Positions 20,676 to 30,593 are shown, numbered from the stretch's first letter. The stretch is 64,000 nucleotides of DNA from Rhizobium sp. ARZ01 (GCF_014851675.1 NZ_JACVAE010000004.1:372001-436000); one strand, 5' to 3'. Numbers and translations are program-made. The notes: generated by a model from the sequence alone, not told the origin.

Positions 20676-23000
20676 CTAGTCCACGTAGTACTTGGCGTAG
20701 TGCTTGCGGAATTTTTCCGAGCCGCCTTGATCGCTGTAGGACGGCAACTCGTCCATGTCGGTCTTATTCAGGACGACGCCGAGGATCTTCGAATTGATGT
20801 CGATCTCCGCGTCAAGAATCTCCCGCACCAGCCGCGCGGGCGTCTTGCCCCATTCCAACACCAGTATGAAGCCGTCCGCATGCTGGGCGAAGGCCTTTGC
20901 ATCGACCACCGGGCCCAGCGGTGCCAGATCGACGACGGTGTAGTCGAAAGTCTTCCGGGCGTTTTCCATCAACGTTGCCATGCCGGGAGCTGCAAAGATC
21001 TCGTTGGTATAGTGGAACTGCTCGTCGATGGATCCCGGTGCGATCGGCAGGATCGCGAGCTTCGTTTGCTGGTCGACCTTGACCGTCGATGCCCAGGGAA
21101 CCTCTCCAAGGGCTGCTTCGACGAGACCCGACTTCGGCACGGGCTTCAGCATTCGGCTGAGGCATGGATTGCGCAGGTCGGCATCGACCAGCAACGTGCG
21201 CTTGCCTGTCGAGGCGAGCAGGAGCGCGAAATTGGCCGCAAAAGTAGTATTTCCCTCGCCTGGCGCCATCGAAATGATGCCGATAACCCGGTTGGGCCGC
21301 CGCTGCAGAAGTACGTCGCAGGCGAGCTTCGCATGCCGCAGCGTTTCGGCGAAGGTCGATTGTGGTGCGTCCCGGACGATGCGCGTCATTCGTTCGAGAG
21401 GCAGCGGTTCTTCGGGCGCATCCCGGTCGGCATCGCCTGGATTTAGCAGATCACGCAGATTGAACTTCTTCTTCGGCCGCTTGCCGATCAACGGCAAATA
21501 ACCGATCGACCTGTGCCGGAGGAGCGAGCGAACGTCGCTTTCGAGCCGCAGGCCGCGTTCCTGCATTTCCAGAAGAAACGCGAACGCGCCGCCCGCCATG
21601 AGGCCAAGGACCGCCGAAAGCGCCAGCACCATGGTTTTCTTCGGATTGGACGGTGAAACCGGCACCCCCGCCTCCGAGATTACCCGCGCCTTGGCGATTG
21701 GGAAGGATCGCTGCTGCGACGCCTGCTCGTAGCGGTTCAGGTAGCTGTCGTAGAGGGCCTTCAGCGCCGTCGACTTCTGTTCCAGTTCCCGCAACTTGAC
21801 CAGCGCCTGGTTGGCGTCCGAGTTTGTGCCGGCAACTTTGTCGATGCTGTCACGAAGCGACTGTTCGCGTGATCGGGCGACCTCGTATTCGTTGCGGTAG
21901 GTCGCGGTCATCTGCTGCAGTTCACGGAAGATCTGTCGTGACAGGTCCTCCTTCTCCGCCCGCAGCGCGACGGCCTGTGGATGGTCCGCGCCGAAGTTCT
22001 GCGTCACGTCCTGTTCGCGCTTGCTGACGGCGGAATGTCGAGTCCGTAGATCCTGAATGACGGAGCTGTCGATATCCTTCGAAGCGATCGTGGAATTCTG
22101 GACTGCGCTTTCCGGTCCCTTCTCGACGATCGCCTTGAACTGTTCGTAGCGTGCCAAGGCGCTCGCGGCATCGGCCTGGGCAACGATTAGCTGGCTGTTA
22201 AGGTCGGTCAGTTGCTGCTCCGACATGAGTTCGCCGCGCGTCGATGTCAGATTGTTCGCACGTCTGTAGGTCTCGACCTCCATTGCAGCTGCTTGCGAGC
22301 GCTTGCCGAGGTCATCGAGACGTTCCTGCAACCACACGGAGGCGCGCTCGGACGCTTCGAGATTTGCGCTCAGTTGGTCGGAGAGGTAGGCGTCCGCATA
22401 CGTCCGCGCGATCAGTGCCGCCAGCTGTGGTTCCGGGGAGGTGAAGGCAACAGAGAGGACGGAACTCCGACCGACGCGCTCCACTTTCAGCGCCTGCTGA
22501 AGCATCGCTGCCGCCTTATGTCGCCTGGCGTTCGCGGCCGCTTCCTCGGATATAGGGTCGCCTCCAGAAAAGACGCCGGCGATAGCCTTGAGCCACGATT
22601 TGACCGTAGCGATCGGAGAGCGCGCCGGATCGATCAAGGTCTGTTCGCCGGAAAGGTCTGCCTGATCGACGACGCGCAGTGCCAGCTTGCCGGACCTCAG
22701 GAGCTCGACCGTGCTGGCTATGCGGGTATCCAGTTGCTGGCCGCTTTGAGGTGAAGCCTCCTGGTCTTCCGCGTAGCGTGACATACTGTCATCGATAAGG
22801 ATCTGCGTCATCGACGTGTAGAGCGGGGTTGCGAAGCCGAGATAGGCAATGCCGCCGACGATGAAGACACAGGTGAAGATCGCGATCGTCTTCGCCCGCC
22901 GCTGCACGGCGGAAAGCAGACGGTCCAGATCGATGAAGGAATCCGAGCTCTCCGCGTTTCGCGGCAACGGTCTGGTCAACGGTAGACTTCTCTGGTTCAT
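20676..23000 (-). CDS. exoP: Succinoglycan chain-length regulator, PCP-2a co-polymerase with BY-kinase domain
   Basis: 774 residues (S. meliloti ExoP about 786) from ATG 23000; the frame extends upstream but that part overlaps exoN. Domains: a cytoplasmic N-tail, TM1 (about residues 35-58), a periplasmic Wzz/coiled-coil region, TM2 near residue 455, and a cytoplasmic bacterial tyrosine kinase-like ATPase. Walker A' LLVDADLRNP and Walker B TVVDLAPLGP are seen, and the C-terminal tyrosine cluster (HYAKYYVD) is present. Oddity: the P-loop reads APGEGNTTF (about 577-585), with Asn where the invariant Lys is expected. It controls the ratio of high to low molecular weight succinoglycan with ExoQ and ExoT. 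Last gene of the exoHKLAMONP operon. Confidence 0.95.
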   Translation of the reverse strand: MNQRSLPLTRPLPRNAESSDSFIDLDRLLSAVQRRAKTIAIFTCVFIVGGIAYLGFATPLYTSMTQILIDDSMSRYAEDQEASPQSGQQLDTRIASTVELLRSGKLALRVVDQADLSGEQTLIDPARSPIATVKSWLKAIAGVFSGGDPISEEAAANARRHKAAAMLQQALKVERVGRSSVLSVAFTSPEPQLAALIARTYADAYLSDQLSANLEASERASVWLQERLDDLGKRSQAAAMEVETYRRANNLTSTRGELMSEQQLTDLNSQLIVAQADAASALARYEQFKAIVEKGPESAVQNSTIASKDIDSSVIQDLRTRHSAVSKREQDVTQNFGADHPQAVALRAEKEDLSRQIFRELQQMTATYRNEYEVARSREQSLRDSIDKVAGTNSDANQALVKLRELEQKSTALKALYDSYLNRYEQASQQRSFPIAKARVISEAGVPVSPSNPKKTMVLALSAVLGLMAGGAFAFLLEMQERGLRLESDVRSLLRHRSIGYLPLIGKRPKKKFNLRDLLNPGDADRDAPEEPLPLERMTRIVRDAPQSTFAETLRHAKLACDVLLQRRPNRVIGIISMAPGEGNTTFAANFALLLASTGKRTLLVDADLRNPCLSRMLKPVPKSGLVEAALGEVPWASTVKVDQQTKLAILPIAPGSIDEQFHYTNEIFAAPGMATLMENARKTFDYTVVDLAPLGPVVDAKAFAQHADGFILVLEWGKTPARLVREILDAEIDINSKILGVVLNKTDMDELPSYSDQGGSEKFRKHYAKYYVD

Positions 23001-23091
23001 TGAAATCTCGCTCTCCCGGGTAGGGAAACCTGCCCCGATGGGCCGGGTCAGGTCTGTGATCGGTTTGGTCATGGTGCCGGCCGGGGCACGC

Positions 23092-23997
23092 TTATGCCGC
23101 GTGGATGCGGCGTTGATGAGACAGAACCATGTCCCTGACGGACTCAAACACCATTCCGCCGATATCGGGTCGCGCAAAGGCAAAGGCGACGTTGGCCTCG
23201 ATGAAACCTTGTTTGGACCCACAATCGAAGGTGCGCCCGGCATAGGGATGGGCGTGGAACGGCTGCGTTTGCGACAACTTCAGCATGCTGTCGGTGAGCT
23301 GGATCTCATTGCCGGCGCCGCGCTGCTGGCGGGCGAGGAAGCCGAAGATCTCCGGCTGGAGGATGTAGCGGCCGTTCAGGAAATAGTTCGAAGGCGCCTC
23401 TCCCTGCTTCGGCTTTTCCACCATTTCCGTGACGGTGAAGCCATGCGGTACGGCATCACCCTTGCCGACGATGCCATATTTCGACGCTTCTTCAGGGGCG
23501 CATTGCTCAACGCCGACGACGTTTCCGCCGGTGGACCCGTACAGGTCCATCAGGCCCGCCATGCAGCCGCTCGGGCCATGGCAGATCATGTCCGGCAGCA
23601 AGAGCGCGAACGGCTCGTCGCCTATCAGGTCGCGGGCACACCAGACGGCATGGCCGAGGCCCAGCGGTGCCTGCTGCCGCGTGAAGCTGACGGTGCCCGC
23701 CGCCGGAAGCATGGCCTCCAGTTCCGAAACCTGCGCGTCCTTGCCGGATCTCGAAAGCGAGGAGATCAGCTCCGGCGCATCGTCGAAATGATCCTGGATC
23801 GCCTGCTTGTTGCGGCCCGTGACGAAAACGATGTGCTCAATTCCGGCTTGGCGCGCTTCGTCCAGCGCGTACTGCACTACAGGTCGATCGACGATGGTCA
23901 GCATTTCCTTCGGCATGGCCTTGGTGGCGGGAAGGAATCGGGTTCCATTGCCTGCAACCGGAATGATGGCTTTGCGCACGGGGCTGATTGTGTCCAT
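23092..23997 (-). CDS. exoN: UTP-glucose-1-phosphate uridylyltransferase
   Basis: A 301-residue cytoplasmic enzyme making UDP-glucose for the seven glucose residues of the succinoglycan repeat. The GalU-type nucleotidyltransferase signature [20 protein letters not shown] is at about residues 14-33. The second conserved block [20 protein letters not shown] and [13 protein letters not shown] are intact. The size matches S. meliloti ExoN. The start is four bases upstream of the exoO stop region, consistent with the common operon, and a 91 bp gap separates it from exoP. Confidence 0.95.
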   Translation of the reverse strand: MDTISPVRKAIIPVAGNGTRFLPATKAMPKEMLTIVDRPVVQYALDEARQAGIEHIVFVTGRNKQAIQDHFDDAPELISSLSRSGKDAQVSELEAMLPAAGTVSFTRQQAPLGLGHAVWCARDLIGDEPFALLLPDMICHGPSGCMAGLMDLYGSTGGNVVGVEQCAPEEASKYGIVGKGDAVPHGFTVTEMVEKPKQGEAPSNYFLNGRYILQPEIFGFLARQQRGAGNEIQLTDSMLKLSQTQPFHAHPYAGRTFDCGSKQGFIEANVAFAFARPDIGGMVFESVRDMVLSHQRRIHAA

Positions 23998-24001
23998 GGC
24001 G

Positions 24002-25018
24002 TTATCCTTTGCTGATGTGTGGGCCCTTGCCCGGGATCGATCTTACGCCGGCCGGCTTGGCGGCGGCGCGTATGGTGGGGGCCGCGGAGCGGCCCAGAAG
24101 GCGGCGCAGGCGGACGGCAATCGGCATGCGAAGAAGTCGAATTGCGGCGGGATTGCCGATCGCCTCGCGGAGCGCGCGCAAGAGAGCACCGTGTTTCAGG
24201 TGTTCGACCAGCGCGAGGAAAGAGCGCGCCTCGCGAAGACTTTTGCTTCGGCGCTGTTGCGCCGCCTTCGCAGATGGGTCGAGGCGATGATCAATGACGA
24301 AGCGCTGATCAGAGAGGATCATGGCCTCGACATGATGCGGCTTCAGGACACGGGAAATGGAGCCCTCGCGCACGTGGTAGACGTATCCGGCGGTTGGCTC
24401 GACCACACATCGGCCGCCGCGCGCCAGCGCCGAGGCAAGCAGGATATAGTCCTCGCCAATCTTTAGCGTCTCATCGAAGCGCAAGCCGTGTTCTGCGAGG
24501 AAGCTTCGTGCGAACACAGGCTTCATGTAGCCGAAATTGTGCTCGGTTCGGAACAGGACGTTGGAGGCGATGAAGGCTGGCAAAGTGAGTTGATTCTGCC
24601 GCGCCAGCACTGCTTCCGAAAACATGCGCTGGCGGGAACCGTCGCCTGCGACGACATCGAGATTGTCGACGGCAATTTGGGCCTTGGCCTTCTCGGCACG
24701 CGAGATCAGTCGTGCCAGCCGACCCGGCTCCACAGTGTCGTCGGAATCGAGGATCGCGATCCATCGTCCGGTTGCCGCCTCCATGCCGGCATTGCGCGCG
24801 CCTCCCGGGCCACGGTTCTGCGAAAGCGCAATCAGGCGCACACGTGGATCGGCGATCCGGCCGACGATGTCCCGGGTCTCGTCCGATGAGGCATCGTCGA
24901 TGACGACGACTTCTGTGACGACATCGCGTTGAACGAGCGCGCTCTCGATCGCACGGCCGATCGTATCGGCGGAATTATAGGCGGCGATGACGAAAGTGAC
25001 GTCAGGAGACTCGATCAT
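24002..25018 (-). CDS. exoO: Succinoglycan beta-1,6-glucosyltransferase
   Basis: A 338-residue GT2-family (GT-A fold) glycosyltransferase. The N-terminal fold begins [21 protein letters not shown], with the nucleotide-binding block [14 protein letters not shown] and DxD-type motif [11 protein letters not shown] near residue 90. In S. meliloti ExoO adds a side-chain glucose (fifth sugar) by a beta-1,6 link. Start: ATG 25018, giving an ATGA overlap with exoM; the frame stays open far upstream within exoM, but that part has shadow composition. The symbol is based on position in the conserved cluster plus family. Confidence 0.9.
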   Translation of the reverse strand: MIESPDVTFVIAAYNSADTIGRAIESALVQRDVVTEVVVIDDASSDETRDIVGRIADPRVRLIALSQNRGPGGARNAGMEAATGRWIAILDSDDTVEPGRLARLISRAEKAKAQIAVDNLDVVAGDGSRQRMFSEAVLARQNQLTLPAFIASNVLFRTEHNFGYMKPVFARSFLAEHGLRFDETLKIGEDYILLASALARGGRCVVEPTAGYVYHVREGSISRVLKPHHVEAMILSDQRFVIDHRLDPSAKAAQQRRSKSLREARSFLALVEHLKHGALLRALREAIGNPAAIRLLRMPIAVRLRRLLGRSAAPTIRAAAKPAGVRSIPGKGPHISKG

Positions 25019-25956
25019 GACGTGCGTGTCTCCGGCAGCCCGTATTGCTCGATCTCCCGCACGCCCATCAGGCCGCTCACCGCGCCGGCATGCATGATGG
25101 CGCGCAGCGCGTAGCGGTAGCGTTGGGCCGGGAAAAAGGCCGTCGCAATGCAGGCACCCGCGCAAAACAGTGATTTCGCTGCAGCAAGCCCGACCTGCGC
25201 AACTCTGCCACCATTGTGGGGCCGATCGGCGAGTAGTCTGCCGTGGGTTTGCCCCATGCGATAACGACGCCGGGCGAGCCACGCGAATGTGGCCCGGCTT
25301 TCGGTCACCGGCTCGTGCACCCAGGCTGTTGGAGCAAAAGCGATGCGAGCCCCGGCATGCTTTGCGAGCGAGAAGAACTCGGTGTCCTCGCCGCCCGTGC
25401 GGCCGAGCGAAAGGCTGAAGCGGCGTCCCGCAAGAGGCCGGGCCGTGAGACGAAGCAGGACGTTGCACGTGTAGCCGGTACGGATTTCCCCGCCGACCCA
25501 GACAGGGCGGGTCGAATGGAGATCTGCACGGCGCATCCATTTCGGTGCCGTCCCGTATTGCGCCTTCACGGGACCCAGTACGACATCGGCTCCGTTTTCG
25601 CTCATCGTCTCCACGAGACGGACCAACCATTCTGGCGAGGCGGTTTCGTCGTCGTCGATGAAAGCGAGAAACTCGCCGCGGCTCTGATCGAGGCAGGCGT
25701 TACGGGCAATCGAGATGTTCGACGCGGGGCAGTGGATGTAGTCGATCCCAAAGGGGATCTCAGCACGCAGGTTTTCGACGAGACCCGCGGCGCTCGGTAC
25801 CACATCGTTGTCAGCGACGATGATGCGCACCGAGCTGTCGGCGGGCACGTCGATATTGGCCAAGGATCGCAGGGTCCGCTCCAGTTCCGGACGCCTGAAG
25901 GTGCAAACTGCGATATCAATGCAGGAGAAAGGCAAAGTCGGCCGCGTCGCGCTCAT
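25015..25956 (-). CDS. exoM: Succinoglycan beta-1,4-glucosyltransferase
   Basis: A 313-residue GT2-family enzyme. The fold starts IDIAVCTFRRPELERTLRSL, with FIDDDETASPEW as the DxD-like motif near residue 105 and a GGEDTEFFSLA acceptor-base region near residue 215. The C-terminus carries an amphipathic or hydrophobic segment. In S. meliloti ExoM adds the fourth sugar (beta-1,4 glucose). ATG 25956 overlaps the exoA stop (ATGA), and its own stop overlaps the exoO start, so translation is coupled across the series. Confidence 0.9.
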   Translation of the reverse strand: MSATRPTLPFSCIDIAVCTFRRPELERTLRSLANIDVPADSSVRIIVADNDVVPSAAGLVENLRAEIPFGIDYIHCPASNISIARNACLDQSRGEFLAFIDDDETASPEWLVRLVETMSENGADVVLGPVKAQYGTAPKWMRRADLHSTRPVWVGGEIRTGYTCNVLLRLTARPLAGRRFSLSLGRTGGEDTEFFSLAKHAGARIAFAPTAWVHEPVTESRATFAWLARRRYRMGQTHGRLLADRPHNGGRVAQVGLAAAKSLFCAGACIATAFFPAQRYRYALRAIMHAGAVSGLMGVREIEQYGLPETRTS

Positions 25957-26978
25957 GGCGTCACCCCTGCGTTGGCACCATAGGCCGCCATTCGTCTGCC
26001 ACGGAAATCGAAAAGCTCGCGCCAGAAGCCGGCAGACCAGGCAAAATGCATCACCATGGCCGAAATGGCGGCAAGCGGGCCGTAGGCGTTGCGTTGGCCG
26101 ATGGCCATCCAGAAGCCGTAGCCAAGGCAGGCGAGGGCCCAGAACCCGACCGGAATGACAGCTGCCCAGTTGATAATGGCAAGCAATGCGCCCGCGGTCA
26201 CGGGCATGACGGAGAGCGGGATCACCTGGCGCAGGCTCGGCCATGCACGATGCTTGAGGACGTTCCGCGCCCGACCACGACCGTAGGCGAAATACTGGCG
26301 GAAGAGCGGCCCGGCGCTGGCGCGCGGATAGTAGATCATGCTCGTCTTCGCGGTCATCCAGATGCGGTATTGCGCCCGGTTCAGCCGGTAGTCGAGTTCG
26401 GCATCCTCGTTGTGGCTGAAGGCCTCGTCGTAACCGCCGACGGCCTGGAAGGCAGCGATGCGCATGAGAGCGTGGTGGCCGTGATCGGCCCAATGGCTGG
26501 TTGCGCCGACGCGATGCCTGGCGCCGCCATTGCCGAGCTTTGAGTTCTGCGCAAAAGCGGTCGCCTTCTGGAACGCGCCGAAGCCGATGGTCTGCATGGC
26601 GACCACAACGGAATCAGCACCGGTCGCGGTGGCCTCGTCCACCAGCACCTGGCAATAGTCGTCCGGGTATTGGCCATGGGCATCGATCCGGATCAGGTAG
26701 TCGTATTGCGCGCCGAAGGTGGCAACGGCGAGGTTGACGGCCGCGCTCTGGATGCGTCGGGGATTGTCGAGCAGATGGACCTTCGGATTTTCCGACGCGA
26801 TCTCGCGAACGATCTCCCGCGTGCCGTCCGTGCTGCCACCGTCGACGACGACGAGCATCGAATCGAGCGCTTCAAGCGCGCCGCCAAGCTTGTCGATCAG
26901 CGGTCCGATGTGCTCGGCCTCATTGAGGCAGGGAATGACGATCAGGCAGCGCACGGATGCAAGCGTTTCACCTGTCAT
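25953..26978 (-). CDS. exoA: Succinoglycan beta-1,3-glucosyltransferase
   Basis: A 341-residue membrane-associated GT2-family enzyme (S. meliloti ExoA is about 330). CLIVIPCLNEAEHIGPLI begins the fold; VVDGGSTDGTREI and the DxD-equivalent IRIDAHGQYP follow. The Q/RxxRW-like region is replaced by YFAYGRGRARN near residue 235. At least two membrane helices lie at the C-terminus (LLAIINWAAVIPVGFWALACLG and beyond). ExoA adds the first glucose to the lipid-linked galactose by a beta-1,3 link. ATGA overlaps with exoL and exoM. Confidence 0.92.
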   Translation of the reverse strand: MTGETLASVRCLIVIPCLNEAEHIGPLIDKLGGALEALDSMLVVVDGGSTDGTREIVREIASENPKVHLLDNPRRIQSAAVNLAVATFGAQYDYLIRIDAHGQYPDDYCQVLVDEATATGADSVVVAMQTIGFGAFQKATAFAQNSKLGNGGARHRVGATSHWADHGHHALMRIAAFQAVGGYDEAFSHNEDAELDYRLNRAQYRIWMTAKTSMIYYPRASAGPLFRQYFAYGRGRARNVLKHRAWPSLRQVIPLSVMPVTAGALLAIINWAAVIPVGFWALACLGYGFWMAIGQRNAYGPLAAISAMVMHFAWSAGFWRELFDFRGRRMAAYGANAGVTP

Positions 26979-28180
26979 GTAGGTCGATCTCCATTTGTTG
27001 CGGCTTGTGCCAGGGCGCGGGCGCGACCGGCCGGTTGCGGCGATCCGGCCACCTTTGCGAGACGATGCACCAGGGCCTGGCAGTCACTCCGGCCGAAGGT
27101 CCAATGCCCGGCGCCCTGCCGGGCGATACGGGCGAAGTGGTCGGAATAGCTTTGACGTTCGACGGTCGAGAACAGATCGACCAGACTTGCGACGGTGTCA
27201 TTGTCGAGAGTGAGGCCGATCTGTTTGCCGGCGAGGTAGCGGGCAGTCTCGGTGCCCTTGATCGCGATTGGAACGGTGCCGTACCGGCAGCCTTCATAGA
27301 CCCGGTTCGGCAGCAGCCAGGCCGAGTTCAGGCCCTCCTCGAAGAAATCGATGGCCCAGCAGAACTGGACCTCGCTGTAGATTTCGCCGAGGTCTTCCGG
27401 ATTGCGGTAGGCCCCGCGAAAGCTCATGAAAGGTTCGCCACGCATGAAGGTGTCGAAATCCTTCAGCTCGGCATAGGTCGGACGGCCGCGGACGACGATC
27501 TCGACCTTCCCCTCCATAGCGCGCGAGAAGCGCGAAAGCAGATCCAGCGACTTGCGGCAGCGCAACGCACCGAACCAGCCGATCCTCCAGGGGGCATCCT
27601 CACCGGGGCAGCGCGGCCCGGGCACGGAAGGCGCATCTTCATCAAGCTCGAGAACCTTGTTTTCAAGGAGGAAAACCGGTGCCTCGATACCGGACAACGG
27701 GCGAAAATAATTCTCGACGAATGCGGGCGAACTCGTCACGAGCAGGCTGACGCCCTGCCCAAGCCTCGCTTCAACGGCCCGGATGGCTCGACCAGCCCAA
27801 TCCTTGCGCAGCAACAGGCGGTGGATATCCAGGCATTCATAGACGATCGGCACATCCCCGCCGAGGAGCGACACGGCCTTTTGTGCGATCGCGAGCATTT
27901 CGAGATTGCGCGCGATGATCAGGTCCGGCCTCGTGATGCCTTGCAACGCGCGCTCCAGCCGTAGCCGTGCAACAGCAATCGCGCCGATACGCTGGACGAA
28001 GCGGGCATCCTCGGTCACGCCGAGCTCGATCGGCGTGACGCCGCTGATGGCGGCTCCCGTCTTCTCTCCTCGGCGAAAGCCGGCGAGCGTTACCACGGCG
28101 TCGCCTGCCTGCAGGGCAAGCACCCTGCGCCGCACTGCCGGGTCGGCAAGGTCGTGCGCGAAATAAAGGATTCGCAGCAT
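26975..28180 (-). CDS. exoL: Succinoglycan glucosyltransferase ExoL (GT-B like)
   Basis: 401 residues, the same length as S. meliloti ExoL. The N-terminus MLRILYFAHDLADPAVRRRVLAL is a GT-B-type start, and the C-terminal Rossmann half contains PNRVYEGCRYGTVPIAIKGTETARYL, a nucleotide-sugar binding loop. ExoL adds the third sugar (beta-1,4 glucose) of the succinoglycan backbone. It overlaps exoA by ATGA and follows exoK by 102 bp in the same orientation. Function is assigned from cluster position, as the sequence motif alone is generic. Confidence 0.9.
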   Translation of the reverse strand: MLRILYFAHDLADPAVRRRVLALQAGDAVVTLAGFRRGEKTGAAISGVTPIELGVTEDARFVQRIGAIAVARLRLERALQGITRPDLIIARNLEMLAIAQKAVSLLGGDVPIVYECLDIHRLLLRKDWAGRAIRAVEARLGQGVSLLVTSSPAFVENYFRPLSGIEAPVFLLENKVLELDEDAPSVPGPRCPGEDAPWRIGWFGALRCRKSLDLLSRFSRAMEGKVEIVVRGRPTYAELKDFDTFMRGEPFMSFRGAYRNPEDLGEIYSEVQFCWAIDFFEEGLNSAWLLPNRVYEGCRYGTVPIAIKGTETARYLAGKQIGLTLDNDTVASLVDLFSTVERQSYSDHFARIARQGAGHWTFGRSDCQALVHRLAKVAGSPQPAGRARALAQAATNGDRPT

Positions 28181-28282
28181 CAGAACTCCGGTTCTCCTGC
28201 CCGGACAGCACCGGGCGCGTTCAAGTAGTGTTGTCGGCCGCGTTGCCGTGGCCGACGATTGTGCGACAGCGCCTCTGCGCCG

Positions 28283-29062
28283 TCAGTTCAGCGTGCAGGC
28301 CACGGATTCGGCGAACTGGCACCCGTCCCCTTCGGCGGTAAAGGCGATGCGGTCGATGAGAAGCTGCGTCGGCGCGCTGTAGCTGAACGTCCCCATCCAG
28401 TCGGTCAGGCTGTCGGTGCCCCAGAGGCTGACGAAGATCTTCTGGGCATTGACAGGGAGCTTCGTTGCATCCGTCACCTCATGCACGAGTGTGCCGTTGA
28501 CGTAGTAGCGCAGCCGCTGCTTCTCCCAGACGAAGGCGTAGTCGTTGAAGCCGCTGTTTGCACCGCCGGGCACATCCGCCAGCGCCTCGTTTCCGCCCTT
28601 GCCGGAAACGTATTGGTTGAGCTGCACCTTGGCCGGGTTCTTGCCGAGCACCTCGAAATCGATCTCATCGTGCGGCTTCTTGTCGGCCGGGCCGATAAAG
28701 GTGAAGAAGGCCGAGTTGAGACCGGAACCGTCGGCGGCCTTCATCCGCACTTCATAGGTGCCGTAGCCGAAGCGGCTGCGCGTCTGGATCTCGCCGCAGG
28801 CATAGTCCCGTTCACCAAGCTGACGTCGCTCGAAGGTCAGGGAAAGTACGCCGCTTTCCGCACGGACCTGGTCATTCGACCACGTGCAGTTCTGGTGTGC
28901 GCCGTTGTTCCAGCCATCTGAGACGTACCAGATGGATGTGTCCAGCTTGTCAAAATTCTCGACGAAGGATGCGCCGCTCGCGCCCTTCTGGGCAGCCGCC
29001 GGGGAAGAAAGGACTGCTGCAAAGATAGCTGCGAGCGTGAGGGAGTGCATTCGTTTTGTCAT
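28283..29062 (-). CDS. exoK: Secreted endo-1,3-1,4-beta-glycanase (GH16)
   Basis: 259 residues. A Sec signal peptide (residues 1-24, ending PAAAQ) precedes a GH16 lichenase-like catalytic domain. The catalytic signature DEIDFEVLG near residue 130 has the nucleophile Glu, the helper Asp and the acid/base Glu in the E-I-D-x-x-x-E pattern. The upstream block SRFGYGTYEVRMKA and the downstream FVWEKQRLRYYVNG are standard GH16. ExoK cleaves nascent succinoglycan to shorter chains in the medium. Start: ATG 29062, with GGAG at usable spacing. The stop of exoH lies 14 bp upstream. Confidence 0.95.
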   Translation of the reverse strand: MTKRMHSLTLAAIFAAVLSSPAAAQKGASGASFVENFDKLDTSIWYVSDGWNNGAHQNCTWSNDQVRAESGVLSLTFERRQLGERDYACGEIQTRSRFGYGTYEVRMKAADGSGLNSAFFTFIGPADKKPHDEIDFEVLGKNPAKVQLNQYVSGKGGNEALADVPGGANSGFNDYAFVWEKQRLRYYVNGTLVHEVTDATKLPVNAQKIFVSLWGTDSLTDWMGTFSYSAPTQLLIDRIAFTAEGDGCQFAESVACTLN

Positions 29063-29076
29063 GATTGATCTCCGTT

Positions 29077-30201
29077 TCAGCGTTGGCGGGTCGCATAGCC
29101 GACGCTCGCGGCATTGGCCGGAGCGAGAGGTTTTTGCGGACCGTTGCGCGAGGTGCGGCTGCCGGTCAGAAGCGCATGCAGGACCGGAAGCTTTCGCTGC
29201 ACGATAGCGTGGGAGGGAACGAGGATGGCGAGCGCCAGCAATGGGGCCGCGAAATAGAAGAGCACGTAGTGGTCAATCTCCAGCCGGTTCCACACCATCC
29301 AAAACGCCACCAGCAGCGGATAATGCCCACAGAAGATCCAGAAGCTGAGGCCGCCGCCCGTTGCGAGCTGTGCGCCGAGACGCGTGCGGACGAGAAGTTC
29401 CGAAAGGGCCCATGACCCGACGATACCGGCGAGCGCCGTAGTCGCTCGGAGGATGTCCAGCCAAAGCGGAAACACCGGCCCGGTCAGGTAGAGACCAACG
29501 GAAAGGAGCACCGTGGCGAACAGCATGGCGAGAACGATCGCACCGGTATGCCGATCCAAAACCTTCACATCGACCCGGTGCAGGGCGATAGCGATGCCGA
29601 CGCTGAAGCCGAAGAGGATCGATTCTTTTAGGAAGATGCCGTTCGGCAGCGGGAGCACCGCATAGGCAAACAGCGCGATTAGGGTGGCGCGCGGATAGCG
29701 AACCACCAGCACGGCAAGCACCGGCGACAGGAGCAGGCAAAGAAGAAGATCGCGCAGGAAATAGAGCGGCAGGTTGATCGGCCAGCCTTCGAGGGCAAAC
29801 GCCAGGCTTGCCATTTCCCGGGGGGGCGCGTTCACGACATCGGGCAGGTAGCCGAAGCCGATCCCATTCTTCTGCACGAGAAAGACGAGCGCGAGAAATG
29901 CACCGTTCCAGAGCAGAAACGGCACCAGAACGGTCAGCACCTTGGTCCGCATCATCTTTCCATAGCTGAAATGTTCCAGCCCGCGCCGGAAGAGAAGATA
30001 GCCGGAGATGGCGCTAAGGCAGGGCACGCCAACGCGAAAAAGACTGTCGCCAAGGAAGACTCGCAACCAGTCAATCAAACCATTCGTGCCCGTAAACGGG
30101 CTGCTCGCCGGATCATAGGGCACGTGCACGAAGACGATCCCCGAGATGAGCACGATGCGCATCAGATTGATCCGCGAAGAGATATTCGCGTTCAGTTCCA
30201 C
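29077..30201 (-). CDS. exoH: Succinoglycan succinyltransferase (acyltransferase 3 family)
   Basis: A polytopic inner-membrane acyltransferase that succinylates succinoglycan, a modification needed for cleavage by ExoK and for symbiosis in S. meliloti. The family start INLMRIVLISGIVFVHVP has the catalytic histidine in FVHVP. About ten membrane helices follow and the C-terminus is basic. The frame stays open to an ATG at 30462, but that extension has no membrane or family character. GTG 30201, with AGAGGTG eight bases upstream, gives 374 residues, close to the known 370, and is preferred. It is first in the exoHKLAMONP operon, so its promoter lies in 30202-30593. Confidence 0.92.
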   Translation of the reverse strand: MELNANISSRINLMRIVLISGIVFVHVPYDPASSPFTGTNGLIDWLRVFLGDSLFRVGVPCLSAISGYLLFRRGLEHFSYGKMMRTKVLTVLVPFLLWNGAFLALVFLVQKNGIGFGYLPDVVNAPPREMASLAFALEGWPINLPLYFLRDLLLCLLLSPVLAVLVVRYPRATLIALFAYAVLPLPNGIFLKESILFGFSVGIAIALHRVDVKVLDRHTGAIVLAMLFATVLLSVGLYLTGPVFPLWLDILRATTALAGIVGSWALSELLVRTRLGAQLATGGGLSFWIFCGHYPLLVAFWMVWNRLEIDHYVLFYFAAPLLALAILVPSHAIVQRKLPVLHALLTGSRTSRNGPQKPLAPANAASVGYATRQR

Positions 30202-30593
30202 GATGTCAGTCACCTCTATTGGGGCGCATCCCCGGCGGCCGTTTTCAAACAGAGCAGACTTGAGCCCGCGACAAAAAGGGTAGGGTGGTTCGGGCAGAAA
30301 AATATGGCGGTGCAGCAAAAAACAGCCGCTGGTTTGGTTGCAGTCCGTCACCGCAGGGGCGGCATCCGCGACAGGCATCACCGGTTGATTGATCGCTTCA
30401 AGGGGGAAAACGCCCGCCCAGCTAGGGTATTGAAGCATATGCTCATAAAAACGAGGGTACACAGCTTGCGGCTGTGCTCCAGGTCGCGTTTTTATTGGGA
30501 AATTATATTCGAGCGCCGATCACGGCGTTCAATTTCACGGCGAGGGTGGCAGAATATGGCGAGGCGATGGCAACCTCTTTCCGCTTTGCCACG
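30202..30593. other. exoH upstream region; place where exoI is missing
   Basis: 392 bp between exoH and exoT. In S. meliloti exoI (a secreted thermonuclease-like protein) lies here; no such frame exists in this window. An AT-richer segment around 30480-30550 on the plus strand is a plausible promoter region for exoH. No clear operator was identified. Confidence 0.5.

Noticed and set aside
22849..24015. 388-codon plus-strand frame across exoP/exoN
   Set aside because: Antisense to exoN and the exoP start, which are well supported on the other strand.
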